From Dromaius novaehollandiae (Eukaryota > Chordata > Aves > Casuariiformes > Dromaiidae), in the NCBI RefSeq assembly GCF_036370855.1, contig NC_088102.1, forward strand, positions 65,791,601 to 65,855,600: a DNA stretch of 64,000 nt, in the 5' to 3' direction. The notes under the pieces are model-generated. The model worked only from the letters and a program-made list of their open reading frames with translations, did not search any database and was not told the origin of the DNA. A program made the position numbers and the translations under genes. This document shows positions 1 through 12,800 of this stretch, in pieces (position 1 is the stretch's first letter; the number at the start of each line of letters is the position of its first letter).

Positions 1-3000
1 TCTTTAGCTGTGATCTCTCTGTCTGGGTCATGCACCATAATGCTGAAAAACCACAAAAGGCACCAAATCTGGCGCATGAGAACTTTCAATATTTAAAGGC
101 CTGTGGGAAGCTTTCTGCCCAGTGAATTATTACATGTGTGTGGTATCATAAAAGCTTCAAATAGTAAGTTACTTGAATATATTTCTATGGCCAAGATGTT
201 TACCAAGAATCTTGGGAAGCGTGCCAAGGCCAGGTAGCTCAAAGTAGAATCACTTGAGAACTTAGCACATTTTTTATTTATTTTGCCTCTTCTCTACAGT
301 AGGGTCTTATGGTTAGATAGTAAGCTAATGTGATCAGGCGAAGAAGCAGGAACTGAGAAACTTCTAAATCAAATATAAATCTATATCTAGAATGTAGCTA
401 GGATGCTTGGTTAAGGATGAAGTAGCTCTTGAATGGCATTAGCAATGCTCAAGAGCCACCTGCACAGATCTGGAGTGAGTAAATTATACCTAATAGGTTC
501 TATCAGTTAGTCCCAAGAGCTGACAGTGACAGCCAACAGAAATGAAGCTTTGAGAACTGTCCCTTTGGCTTTGGACTTTGCAAAAGTTTTTGATATAATA
601 TATCACCAGAAATGCTAGCATGAAAGGTGGTGGAACGTTCAGCTGAATAAAAAGTATTTGACTTCACAGCTGAGGTCAGTGAGCTGTGAGAAGTAGGTGT
701 ACCTTGAGCAGGAAGAGGAGGTGGATCTGCAGATGAGCGTGAAGTACAGCTTATACATCCAGACTCACCTGCATCCCATGAGCAAGAGCTGTCTTTGAAG
801 AGTTGCTGGGCTTTTGCTGTTGTTAGCATGGGAACAGTTTGGGCGTCTCTACTGCATGGAGCAGTGCAGACATGCTGACAAATAGCCGAACGCCTGGGTG
901 TCGCGCTCTAGGATCAGTGACTTGCAAGTGGTATTCACATCAGTAGATGGTGTAAAACTTATGCAGACAAGGACACAAAGAATGGAAGCTGTTACTTTTA
1001 AAGAAATCTGGACAAACTGCAACAAATTAAGGCAGCCCAGAAGACACTACTCAGATGGTTGCAGACTGTTATAAAGATTTTTCTGTTGTGAACAGGCATC
1101 TTCTGAAGAGTATATTTGAGTTTGTTTCATTTCTTTAATGCACTGGACAGCCATTCAGGATGCAGTTATGGTCAAGAGAGATAGGGACTTAAGATATAAA
1201 GAGCTAAGCTGGTTGACACAAATGGGCCAGGTGGGATCTGTTCCCTTGCATAATGTTAGCATATATTTGTAGTATGTTCACGTCTCCTCTGGAGATGCGA
1301 TACTGTGCGAATCTGCAGCATCTCTGAGGAGGTGTCCTGACCATATTCTTCTTAACGCAGCCTCCCGTGTTAATAGTTAGTGAAAAGTGAACTGCGGAAC
1401 ATTTGGTGAATTTAACAGTAATTCATGGAGGCCTCTGACTTGCTGGGAAATATTGAGTTACAGCATATGTTAGATGTACAGTTCTGCTATCCAGGCAGCT
1501 ATATCATGATCAGCAGCTACATGGCCTACTTTCTTCTCTCTGCATTTCAGAATCCCTTTTTCCCCCTCTGCTGTGCCATCTGTGACAGCCTGTTGGCAGG
1601 ATTTGAGGTCCTGACTTCTGGACAGCCTGCCGAACCACCGCCAAGCTACAGTAAATTTCACATTCACAGACCCCTGCAGCAGTCTGCTCTGTGATGTGTT
1701 TTAAAGACATCTGGAAGGTCAAATCAGCCTACAAGGCTCAACCTGTACAAACACAGGGTCTTTCTCTCTTACTAGTTTCAGTAAAGAAAATTTATTTTTC
1801 CAAACCGGTGACTGTGTCTGCAGTTCACGTTTGTGCTGATGAGGGCATTAAGAGTTAGTTGCTGAAACCTGTCCCATGGGCACTGCCACCAAAGGGGTTA
1901 TTGGGGGAACTCAGTGTGGCAGACAAGCAAGGGTTAAAGGCTAAACAGAGGAAACATAACCACACTTGTGTTTTGTTTCTTATGTGTGTCCCCTCCTCCA
2001 GGCATGCTTTAGATAGGCTCTGTTGCCTGATGTGGATGGAGTTATGTGGAAAAACTGATGGTCTCTCTTACTGTGTTACTGTTTCTTTAGTCATTGGTAG
2101 TCACCGGACCCATCCCACAAAATGGGTGCTCTGATCCAGGGAGAAAATTACGTTATTGCAATGAGGGTCACGCACAGGAGCAACAAACCAGGAGGAAGAC
2201 TGCAATTCAAAACCCAGCTCACGTCGAAATACATCATCAGATCCTGGGGGTGCTGGAAAAAAATTAAAGTTTTCTTCTTCTTAGCCTTATGTCTGCACCT
2301 CTTAGCCCTTTCACAGCAATTTAAAATCCAGGCATTTGCAACCAGATTTTATATAGCTTGGTGCATAAATTGCACTGGCAGCTAATTGAAGGATCACATC
2401 CTTGCAGCTTGACAGCCAAAGTGTAACGAATCATGCACGTAGGCACCCTAGTGGTACAGCAAAATGAGAAGCAGTCAGCTGAATACGATGACCTTAATGT
2501 TCAGTGACTGAACCAAATCAGCGTCTTCCTCATCATTCGTGATTTGTGTGCACTTGAGCAAGAATTCATCGTTTCCAGGTGGCAGTCTACCTCAGGCTGA
2601 TTCTTAAAAGCATCTGTCTTGTAGGTGTAATGCAGGAGGCCGAAAGCTGGATGACTTTAATAATTCAAGAAGAATAATGCTCCCTTAGTGATGCCTGTCT
2701 GAAGGAATGTATGGTTGCTAGGTGTGAAGCTTTTGAAGTCTTAATTGGCAAGAGATTCATCCCAGCTGTTCTGTAGCTACAAGTGGTCAATGGCAAAAAG
2801 TATAGTCCCAGGATGAGATTTCGGTGTGCAACATCGTGATTGCACCTTGAGCAAATTTTTATTTTCTTGCTGAGTGCTGAGAGAAGGTTGGCTGGCTCCT
2901 CTGTGATTATTCATTGCAAAATGTGGCAGATAGACTTGGCACGTCAAATTATGAGTATTCCTAGGTGAGATGATGGTGACTGTAAAGAATTTCAAAAGTG

Positions 3001-6000
3001 AAGAGCTTTCAGCACTACCTGTTTTTTCTGTGGGATATTGTAATTTGAGAGCTGCTCGAGGAATAAGACATACTCCAAGTATTTCTTGAAGGAATTCCTT
3101 GAACTAACCCTGGTTCTGCAGCAGAAGCAACCTTTTGGTTGTGTTTTTCCAAGAGGGAGGAGGAGAAGCTTTTTGTGTCGTTTGTTTGTTTTTAGTGGTT
3201 CCCTTTTGTCTGTGACAAAAATGTTGGTTTGAGCAGCAGGTTCCAGGTTTCAGCCAGGCGTCAGGTACTGGCAGCACGCTGTGAAGGTGGGCAGGGGCAT
3301 CCCTGAGGAGTGGGGGGCTCCTGCGTGATTCCCACTGGCCAGCAGTGCTGGGGTCCCACTCGAAGGGCTACTGAGACCTAGTCCAGCCCATTGGACCAGG
3401 CAGCCTAGAGAAGGTGTGGGACATCTGTGAGATCTGTGTTCGGCTTTGTTTGCTGCTTTTTATAAACTCATCTCTCCCTGTAATGGCTGTGAGCGTGGTT
3501 TTTGAGCCAGATGGGAGGGGTCTGTGTAGACGGACTATTTACCATCTTTCTGTCTCATCCCTGGCCATCCCCACCCAATGTGGGAGTTGCAGCTCCCCCG
3601 GGGGCCCTGCCCTTGGAGGTCAGCACAAAATGCCACACGCAAAGGAGCAGGGATCATGCTGCGAGACTGCCTGGTTAAGGGAACACTTTGTTCCTTGCTC
3701 CCAGGCAAAAGGAGGTAATATAGACCTTCCTGAGGCAACAGAATTTGTGCAAAAATTCTCCTAAAACTGTCGTTGAGGCGGATAGAGTATTATATCATTT
3801 GGTATAATAAGTGCTTAAAAGCCTGTGGGGGGATTCTGCCATAGGCTGATAGTATGTTCTTGGGTTTTCCTTCACGGTTTAAATATAGGCTTGTTTTACG
3901 GCACAGTCTGTAGAAGATTATGATAAAAATCTGGTAATTGATTGTAGTGTTTTACATTACAGTTTAAAAAACCTCAAACCTTCTAAACAAATGCAATCAT
4001 AACTCCTTCCCAGCTCTTTTTTGCTTCCTTTATATGAATCATACTGTGCTGCCGTTCCTCCCTTAACGAACTCAGATTCTGCTTCTCTGATCTAATTATC
4101 TTGCATACAAAAATGACTGGAGTCAACCACTCAAAATGTGGAAACGTGAGAATTAAGGTAACCAATGAAGCCTTCACATGGACTACCATAACTATAGATG
4201 ATAGCCTTTAATTACCTGACCACATACTTTTTTCCCCTTCTGCAGTTCCTGAGGGAGTGAGTAGACTCATTATATAAGCAATTAAGTAATCCAAATGCCA
4301 GAATTCTCCTATACTTTTCGCAATAAGGATGAATATTACTCAACAGCAAGATCACTCAGACATAAAAACGTTTCATGTAGGCCTGTAGCAATGAAACAGG
4401 TTTATCTTGTGTGCAAGCCTCAAAACTTGGAGGGCATAATTTTTTGTGTTATGGTGCAGTTAACACATTGTTGACTTGCAGAGAACGTAACCTTTTAATT
4501 TGCAGAGGAAATGCCGTATTTTATGTCGGTTTCAGTGGCATGTATTTGTTTGGATTCACAGCACCACCTGATGGCCGAAGGCCTGTGTCTTAGCTCTTAT
4601 ACTGCTCCATGTCCCTTGAATTTACGTTTTGTTAGAAACGAATACAGGGCCATACCCTGATGCCATTCCTGTGCTCTGTGGGGCAAAAGTAATGTTGACT
4701 GCTAAGGCACAGTGTGTTTCTCTAATGAAAATTCCTTGAAAGCTTTGTGCTTCTGCACTGCAATATTAAAATGAAGATTTTTAACAAGTTTTTTTTTTTT
4801 TTTTAACGTAGGCCCCTTGAATAAGATTTCCAAGATTGTTAACATTACTAGTAACACCTCCCAGGGATTTATATAAAGAGACATAAAACCTAAATATGTT
4901 ATGTAGAAATTGCTTTTGGCAACGTGGTGGGACACCAAATCTTCGGCCAAGCCCGTGAGCGCGTGCTGGGAGGAGCGAGTACCCGGGCAGTGGCTATGCC
5001 AGGCCCGAGAGCTACCTCATCACCACCGCCCCTGCCTGAGCACAGGGCTGCGAATAATAGCCAAAAATAGGCTTTCATCTTGATGGGTCGGGGGAGAGGG
5101 CACCCACAGGGGGAAGTGGGTTTGCACTCAGAGCAGCCATTTACTCTAATGGGTTGTCCATGCAAATTCTCCCAATGGCGAGAAGGGAATAAATCCCCGC
5201 GTGTAGAGCCTTCATGTAAGAATGTTTGTTAAATACCAAATAGTGTGAAATCAATTCCAACAGCCTTCAACACTCCTAATCTTTTATTAACCATTATGAA
5301 TGGTTTTATTATTAAATCATAAGCTGGTGCTGATGGAATTTATGGGAGGAAATTGGAGGAAATGGCTGGGCTGTGTGGTGTTTGTGGTTCAGTGTTCAAG
5401 TGGAGTTCTTCAAAGTTGGGTTTTTTTTTTCCCTCTCTCTCACTGGTTACAGCTTTGTATCAAAGCAAGCACTAAGAGCTATTCAAGTTTATAAATATTT
5501 CTTTATATACCTGTGATGTGGATTTTTTTAAACTCTGATTTATCTTCTTATAGAGCTAGATTTTGGTCATATCAAAGTCGACAGGAATTCTGCCCAAGAG
5601 CGGCTGGATCCCAGTGAGATTTAAGTGTGTGCTTGATGCTCATTGTGTGGTAGAGTAGAAGGTAACAGCACCATTTCCCAAGTGGGACCTAGGAGTGGAT
5701 GTGGTCCAGAGGAAAACTGTCTGTAGCAAATTGCCATTGCCAGAGCAAAATCCTTAGTCATTTTCTTCACTGCCTCTCAAGTGCACTCCTAATTATTGCA
5801 AAATGTATTTGGAGGACCATAATGAAAAGCTCTGTTTTACATGCTAGAAATTAGAGGGTATCTCCCTTGATACCTCCATTCTTGAATGCTCAGCCAATTT
5901 GCAGGTGTCCTGGCCTCATTAGTGACTCTGAACTACAGCAGCAGGCTATTTTCAAATGCTTCCAAGAATACAGAGGCTCCAGCACTGCAATGGTTATGCT

Positions 6001-6724
6001 TTAGCAATAACACCCCACTTTGTGGTCTTGGATGGGTCACTGCAAAAGGAGTCAATATGCAGTTTGGGTTCCTGCACTTTTTGTTTGCTGCCCGCTGGCA
6101 GTAATCTGTCTTGTCTTTGTGCCGTGTCTGTAGTTTCTTGTATTGGCAAATTATCTTCAGGTGAAGTCTTTTTGTGGCAGTGTAAGAAAAATTGATACTC
6201 CCCCCTAATTATCTAAGAAGCTGGGGGAAGAATGGCAAAAGAGGAAAAAAAATTAAGGAAAAAGAGGAAAAATAGCCTGACAAGCAGTTCCCTCACAGGT
6301 ATTGGGACCTGGGGAGCAGAGCACAGCCAGCCCTGCTCCTTGCCTGCATTCGGTGTGTGCTCCCTGCAGCTGAGGCTGCCAGGCAGTTCAAAAGCACCTC
6401 TGTGCATTACCTGCGTCTCAGTCGAAAGCAGACGGGGACAAGCAGGGCATGAGTAGGTGGAGAGGAAGAGGTGCTGTTGAAGCAGAACTGGGGTGAGTTT
6501 CCATTGTATTACCCGTGCACGTGTGTCATTCATGCAGCTGCCAAAGTGTGCACCATTTCTGGTCAGCTAACCTAGGGATTATGTATATGAAAAGGAGATT
6601 ATTGTACACAGTGACTTCTTGCCTTAAAATGAGCTTTACTCTGAGGTAAGAAGCTTTTGAGAGGCGATGCATGAATCTTCTTATTTTCTCTCCTGTGCTT
6701 AAATAATTCCCCTTGTTTTTACAG
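1..6724 (+). other. OSBPL5: OSBPL5 intron (3' part) entering from the left edge
   Basis: No coding exon could be supported here. The first OSBPL5 exon in the window starts at 6725 and needs one nucleotide (a G) from an exon further left. I searched for the expected preceding PH-domain exon (human ends in ...IFRAASESD) and did not see it, so this intron is probably longer than 6.7 kb. Contents: a run of 16 T at 4789-4804, a GC-richer islet at about 4915-5215 with a perfect octamer ATGCAAAT at 5160-5167, and a possible reverse-transcriptase relic near 565-618. Short ORFs here have no recognisable domains. Confidence 0.75.
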
Positions 6725-6896
6725 GCCGATGCTGGCTGGATGCTCTGGAGCTTGCCCTGCGCTGCTCCAGCCTCTTTCGGCTCAGTGCCTCCAAGCAGGG
6801 GAAGGATGGAGAAATGAACTGTTCGACTGACGCAGCCCACGCAGGCTTCAACAACCTCTTTCACACAAGCACCATCTCGGACCAGGAGCTCTTCCA
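6725..6896 (+). CDS. OSBPL5: OSBPL5 exon: end of PH-domain region
   Basis: Acceptor TTTTTACAG, donor CA|GTAAGA. It reads (G)RCWLDALELALRCSSLFRLS, the last helix of the PH domain, then a variable linker. It ends with two bases of a codon completed in the next exon. Confidence 0.92.
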
Positions 6897-9800
6897 GTAA
6901 GACTGGACTTTCACTTCTTAATGCACAGAGCAGCTTTTCAAGGCTCATACATGAGCATCCTTTTAATTTGAGCATAATCTAGCCAGAGTCCACATAGGAA
7001 AGGCATTTAAAAATGAGTTTCCAGGTTCCTCTGCCACATCCATCAGGTTTGGTGAACGTGGGGTCTCCTGTCACCTAGTGCTTGAGCGCAGAGGCTGGAG
7101 GTAACCTCAGCTGCATTCATGTGCATCAGAAAAAATTGCATTCTGTTCTTTGCTTGGGCCAAAACGCTGTCTGGAGATGCTGGCATGAAAAATGGCTTGC
7201 CTGAGTAAAGACTGCAGGGTCTAGCCACTAAAGGGGACTTGGGGTTAGCCAGACACTTACAGTGTCTGTCTGCCGGTTAGCACATATGGCTTGGAGTCTG
7301 ATCTGTTTTTTAATAATGCACTCTTGCTGCTAATAATACTGTGTCATAGTCAGCAGACTGCGCACACTGCATCCTTAGTTTTATAATTACTTTCTTTCTC
7401 CACAGGGGTTTTGAGTGGTTTCCAATTTCCTCCTCAATGCATCAGATAAATTTTCACATATGGGGAAAAAGTCCCTGCAGCCTTCTTCTGTTCATGGTAT
7501 TACAGCAGCATTTTGGAACAACTCACATCAATGCTCTTCAGGCAGTATGAAAAAAGAGGAGGCTTTATCTGTTGCTTATAGCTAAATAGGTGACCTCAAA
7601 AATTCCTGTGGTATAGACAGTTCTCCTGGTTCCCACTTTAGGGGACATGTGGTGTCTATTGCTACTTCTGCTGATAAGAATTTGGCTCTTAGGGCTCACA
7701 GAAATGCACCTTTGGTTAGACAATAAGTTTTTAGGGTAGCAATTCTTACAGTATGCACGGATGATGCCCAGCATGGTAGGACATCACCTTCAAGTGATTT
7801 TCTTAGGCTCTGTTACAAGTATAACAACAGCAGAGATCCGACTCCTCACCAGATGGCAGCGTTTTGGGCTGTCCTTTGCTTTGAAAGGCTGTGGTGTTCC
7901 CACCCTGTGCACTCCAGTGAGAAGAGAGGGAGATCTGAACTAGGGCATCTGCCTTGATATTTGGGCTGGTCCTTTTATTGCACTTGGGCCTCTACTCCAG
8001 TAATTTACTTTTCTGGTTTCTTTCTGCCTAAGAGGGTCTCTTAGGACTTTGCTTACTGTGAGCCTGTTGGCTGACAGTGAATCCAGGAAGGCAGTGGATT
8101 TCTTTTTCAGCTGGTGGATGTGTGTATGTAAATCCTAGATTAAGTGGAGCCTGTGGCATGGAGAACATGCATGCAGACCCATGGCTACCGTAAATTGCAA
8201 GTGCAAAAGGTGGAGTTAAAACAGTATTAAGGTATTTTTCCTCTGACATATGATGCACAAATGATGCCTCAGCTTCACCACTTAGCTGTTCAATATTAAA
8301 AGCCCTCTTGAACTACAGGGCTGAGCAGTAGCGCCTGTGGCAGAGTTTTCAGCAGGACACAGGACCCACCAGTGGACCCCGATTTTTTTGACAAGCTCAG
8401 ATTTTAGCTGAGTCTGGTTCAAACTGGGGGTACGTGAACATTTCCCAGTGTCTGGCCATCAGGACGAGTCAGTCTCCACTCTGAGTTTTGCCACTGGTTT
8501 TAATTTCTATCCAGACTTTCCCTAGTGCTTAAAGCCTGGGGGAGTTTGTCATTACAGGTCAGAAGGATGCGATTCCCTGGAGGAATGAAGAACATTTAAG
8601 CAAGGGAAGAAGCAAAACCAAAACTGTCCAAGTGCTGAGCAAAGAGTTTTGGGTTTGCCGCTGACAGCGCTTTCTCGCAGGGATTAAATCATTCTAATTA
8701 AATGCCTTCCCTACAGGGAATCGTACCAATTAAATTGGCACGCTGTTGTTAGGGGGCCAGTTAATTACATTTAACTCTATCTTCAAATTAGCCAAACGAC
8801 TCTGTCAGAAAAAGAAAAGGAAGAAGAAAAGGGAGATGTTGTGTATTCCAGGGAAAACAATCCCCAAGGGACTTGGCAAGAGGGAATCTTCCCTTGAGCC
8901 AAAGCTACATTTGCCTGCTGGCTGCTTTTCTGCTCTCCTGCTGGGAAAGAAGTCAGGATTATACAGTGGTGTTGAAATCAATGTCTTCAGTAGCATATAA
9001 ATATGAGAGGGGGAGAGCTGTGAAAGCGTGCTGCTGAATCAAGGGCTGAAGATCTTTGCAGATCTGTGATTTTAGACAAGAGGCTGTAAGAAAACAGGAC
9101 ACTCCTGATGCGAAGCTGTACTTCTTGTTGCTTCCATCTCTTATCTCTGGCACCCCCAGATATCTGGCTTGTCTCCTTGTTTGATGCAGAGCCAAAGTGT
9201 GTTTGCTTTGTGTAGAAAAGCAGCAGCTAACCCACAGAAGTTCTGGTCATTGGTCAAAGTTTCCAGGAACTCCCCTAGAGAATAAAGCACTGGCATCAGA
9301 CAGCTCCAATACACTGAAACAGTAAATTATCCCTGAAAAATGCCAACTCATTTGTGTTCATGGGTAGAATGGAAGCCAGCTGTTGACTTTTAGCACAGTT
9401 ATTCCCTCTCAGCTTTTCAAGCCTGATCCAAATCCCTTTGGAAGCCTTTACATTGATTTTAGTTCAGGCTCATGGCTTGCTTTTGGTTTTAAGCATATTA
9501 TATGTATTTACTGTTGATGCTGTGTGGAAGAACAGAAGTGCCTGGCTCCACTTCAGGATGTCGAGTTTGTTCCTCAGCACGAGGAGCGCTTGTTTTCCTT
9601 TTGGTTCCCCAGAGATGCTCCTTGGCTCCAGATGTCATAAGTCTTGCCTTGGTGGTGGCAGCAATCAGTGCACTGTTCAGTGGGATTTCATGTGAATTTG
9701 ACTCATGCTTGGAGTACATCTGACATCCTTAAAAAAATCTATTTACAAAAAGATGCTTTCTGGGGGAGTAGGGGGGGAAAGCAGAAGAATCTAAGAAAAG

Positions 9801-12800
9801 AGTCATTTGCTCCACCAAAACTTTGTTTCACAGATGTGAGGAAGGTCACACTTAAAAGCAGCTGCTCTTCTTACAAATGTGAAGTAGAAGTATTTGTTAC
9901 TTCATGAACCATAGGTCTTATAATGAACTTTTCTTTCAAGTGTGTATACTCCATAGAGAAAACTTTCACTAGTTAAGCGAATATAGCAACCATATGCAAG
10001 CACTAACATATTTAGCTGATCTTTGATCCCAAAGAAATAAGTCTTTGAATTGTCAGCAGCTAATAAATGACCTACCATCCAGGAAGTATCTGGGCTGAGG
10101 AATCATGCGATAATCTCTCTTGACAGCTCTTTCTTCACCCTTTTTTCCTGCCTTTGTTATTTTAAACTCACACATATGCTTAACACTAGGCTTCTAATAT
10201 ATTCAGTTATCAGTCATTATGTTTGCTGGTCACTATCTAAAATAAAGAGATGAGATCCTGGCAATACAACAATGGAGATCCAGAATGTCTAAGAACAAGT
10301 CCTAAGTGCTGGAGTATTGTCATCATTGACTCTCTGAAATATGTTCTTAATTTTATTTCATGGTGAAACTGGAAATTGAAGGTCTTGTCTTTTTTATATA
10401 TATTTACAAATATACATATAGATATATATACATACATACATGTATATATAAATGGAGTTGAGAGAAATATTTTCTAAAGGTACAGAAGACTGCAGAGCAG
10501 ACTTTCAGAAGAAATTGGCCTGTTGAGCTCTTCTAGAAACTGAGCTGTAACTATCGCAGTTGGGCTTGCTTGGCATGTTAAAAATCATCAGCTTATTTAA
10601 GTGCATAGTTGGAAGCTGAGACCTTCTGACAGGCTAATGCTAGTTCTGTGTTCAGGCTTATTTTTTTTTAATCTGACTCTAACCAGCAATGCCTAGTTAT
10701 GTCTAAAAAAAAATCAAAAAGAGAGGGGGAATAAGTGGTGGGAATTTTCAACATTAATCTATATACAAAACTGGAACGTGCTCAGAATAGCCATAAAGAA
10801 GACCCTTTACAGGGAGATTTCAAGCTTTCGTGTGTGTGTGCGTGTGTGCGTTGAGGATTCGTAAGACAAAACCTAATGGCCTACCTGTATGTTGGTAAAA
10901 TTGGCTTATCACCTTTGATATTATATCTGGGAGGAGTGGCTGTTGTTTCCATATTTGAAATAATTCCCAAGATGGAAGCTTGGACTTTGCATGAGGGATT
11001 AGGTAAGAAATTTTCAGAGGAAAGTGTCAGCAGCACCTGAGAGCTAGGCTAGGCCAGTAAAGAGGTGGCATTTGTGTGGAGACATGTATGAATAAGGAAA
11101 ACTGAAGCCCATGCTAAATATCACTTGGAAAAAATGGGCATTTAGTAATTACCTTTTCAGGTCCAACTTATAGTCCATCTAATCCTGTTTGCCATCTGTC
11201 ATATGAGCTGCATCTGCTTTTTCAAATGGAGATGCTATAGACTACGTGAGGGACAAATTTTGGCTTTCTCCTCCTTCTGTAAAGCTTGGATTGCTGAGCA
11301 TGAAGATTGCTACTTCTTCCACAGTTGTCTTTGGATGCTATTATTATCTGGCTATTCTTGTTACATGCTTTGAGCTGTACAGAGGTCTTGCTCACAGCAT
11401 TATCTGATGGCAACAAGTTACCCAGGATAGTTTTTGTGTGTGTGCGCGAAAATACTCGCTTGTATTGATTTTTAAACTTGCCTTTTCAAACATAGGGCTG
11501 ATTTAGGACTGTCCTGTTGAAATAAAGCAGTAGTAATAATGAAAAGAAAATGTATTCCACAATGTCATTTTTCCCCTGTATGCTACATTTCACTGATTTA
11601 TTTTTGGAAAGGCAGAAGTCTCTCCTAGAAGCAAATAATGAACTCTGTGTTTCAGTTTGAATGACTCAGCCTTGGAGAACCACCACCATTTGGAGAATGA
11701 TGCTTTTTCAGACAAGTCCGAAAGAGACAACGTAGAAGAGTCAGAGAACGAAACGCATGAGAACAGCCGAAAGACAAATGAAAGCGAGAGCGATCAGTCA
11801 GAAATCCACGGAGACGTCTCCCCGGGAAGGAAAGGGACGACTTATATTGAACAGATCTATGAAGAATTTGGGGAGGTAAATAGAAAAAAATCATTTTAAG
11901 CCCTGACTGCTCCTACTGAAATGTCTCTGGGTTCATAGTATTTGTCACGCAGCCTTTTAGATGCAGTTAAGAACCTTCTTTGTGAGTTCCAGTGTTTTAC
12001 AGATAAAGCAATGCACAGCTTGCTGCAAAATTATGTTGAATTATCACGTGCTCTAATAATTATGCATTATGAACAGCAGCTCTGCTACCGTGCTTTGGCG
12101 TGTTTCCAGGATCAGCGAGTGCTTTAACCAGTTACTGCATTAAAGAGCCACATAGCATTGGCACAACGCTTCACAGCGCCAGCGGGAGTGGGGATTGTTA
12201 TTCCGAGCATGTATCTCCGCCAATTAGGCTGCTCAGTTCTTGCATGATACAAAATATGATACTTTCCTTTCCTCGTTATGCATGGAACATCCTTTTTGTG
12301 TGTCCTAATGGAGCGTTTGAGCCGCTTGATTCCTAAATGGCTGTTTCTTGCTGGGAAGCAATTTCTCATGTCGTTTAACAGCAGGAGGGTGCACTTATGT
12401 TGCATATAAGAGCCTTTGTTAGCAGGATGTCACTGTGACACCCCGAGCAGTCCCAGAGCTGGGTGTTGGGTGCAAAGCAGTCTGAGAGGGTGGTGGAGGC
12501 ACCTCTCTTCTCAAATCCCATCCCAGACACCCAACAAGACATAACTGGGACCAAACAGGGGATTCTGAATATAGCCGAGGAATTAAGCAACAGCAAAATG
12601 AAAGGAAGCTTAATATCTAACTACTACCAACGCTGAAATGAGTTTTTGTCACTTGAAATTTGTCCTAGAAGTATTAGCAGGGCAGACTGCTACTGTGGTG
12701 CTTGAATGAGCTTACCAGGCAGCGCTGGTGTGTGTTATGTGGGGGTGTGGAGGGGAAGAAGCTCTCTGTGGTTTTAAATAAAAACATAAAACTGCTGTAC

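Larger units (their letters stand above)
6897..11655 (+). other. OSBPL5 intron, 4.8 kb
   Basis: No coding exon seen. It holds a stretch rich in homeodomain-type ATTA/TAAT cores at about 8640-8790, a G-rich patch near 9763-9778, an AT-rich microsatellite at 10389-10452 and a short TG repeat at 10829-10850. The ORFs here are short and lack splice or domain support. Confidence 0.7.

Noticed and set aside
3240-3420. GC-richer stretch that could be a CR1 body fragment
   Set aside because: Not enough similarity to any CR1 segment that I can recall.
6526-6975. 149-residue - strand ORF
   Set aside because: Antisense to the OSBPL5 exon at 6725-6896.
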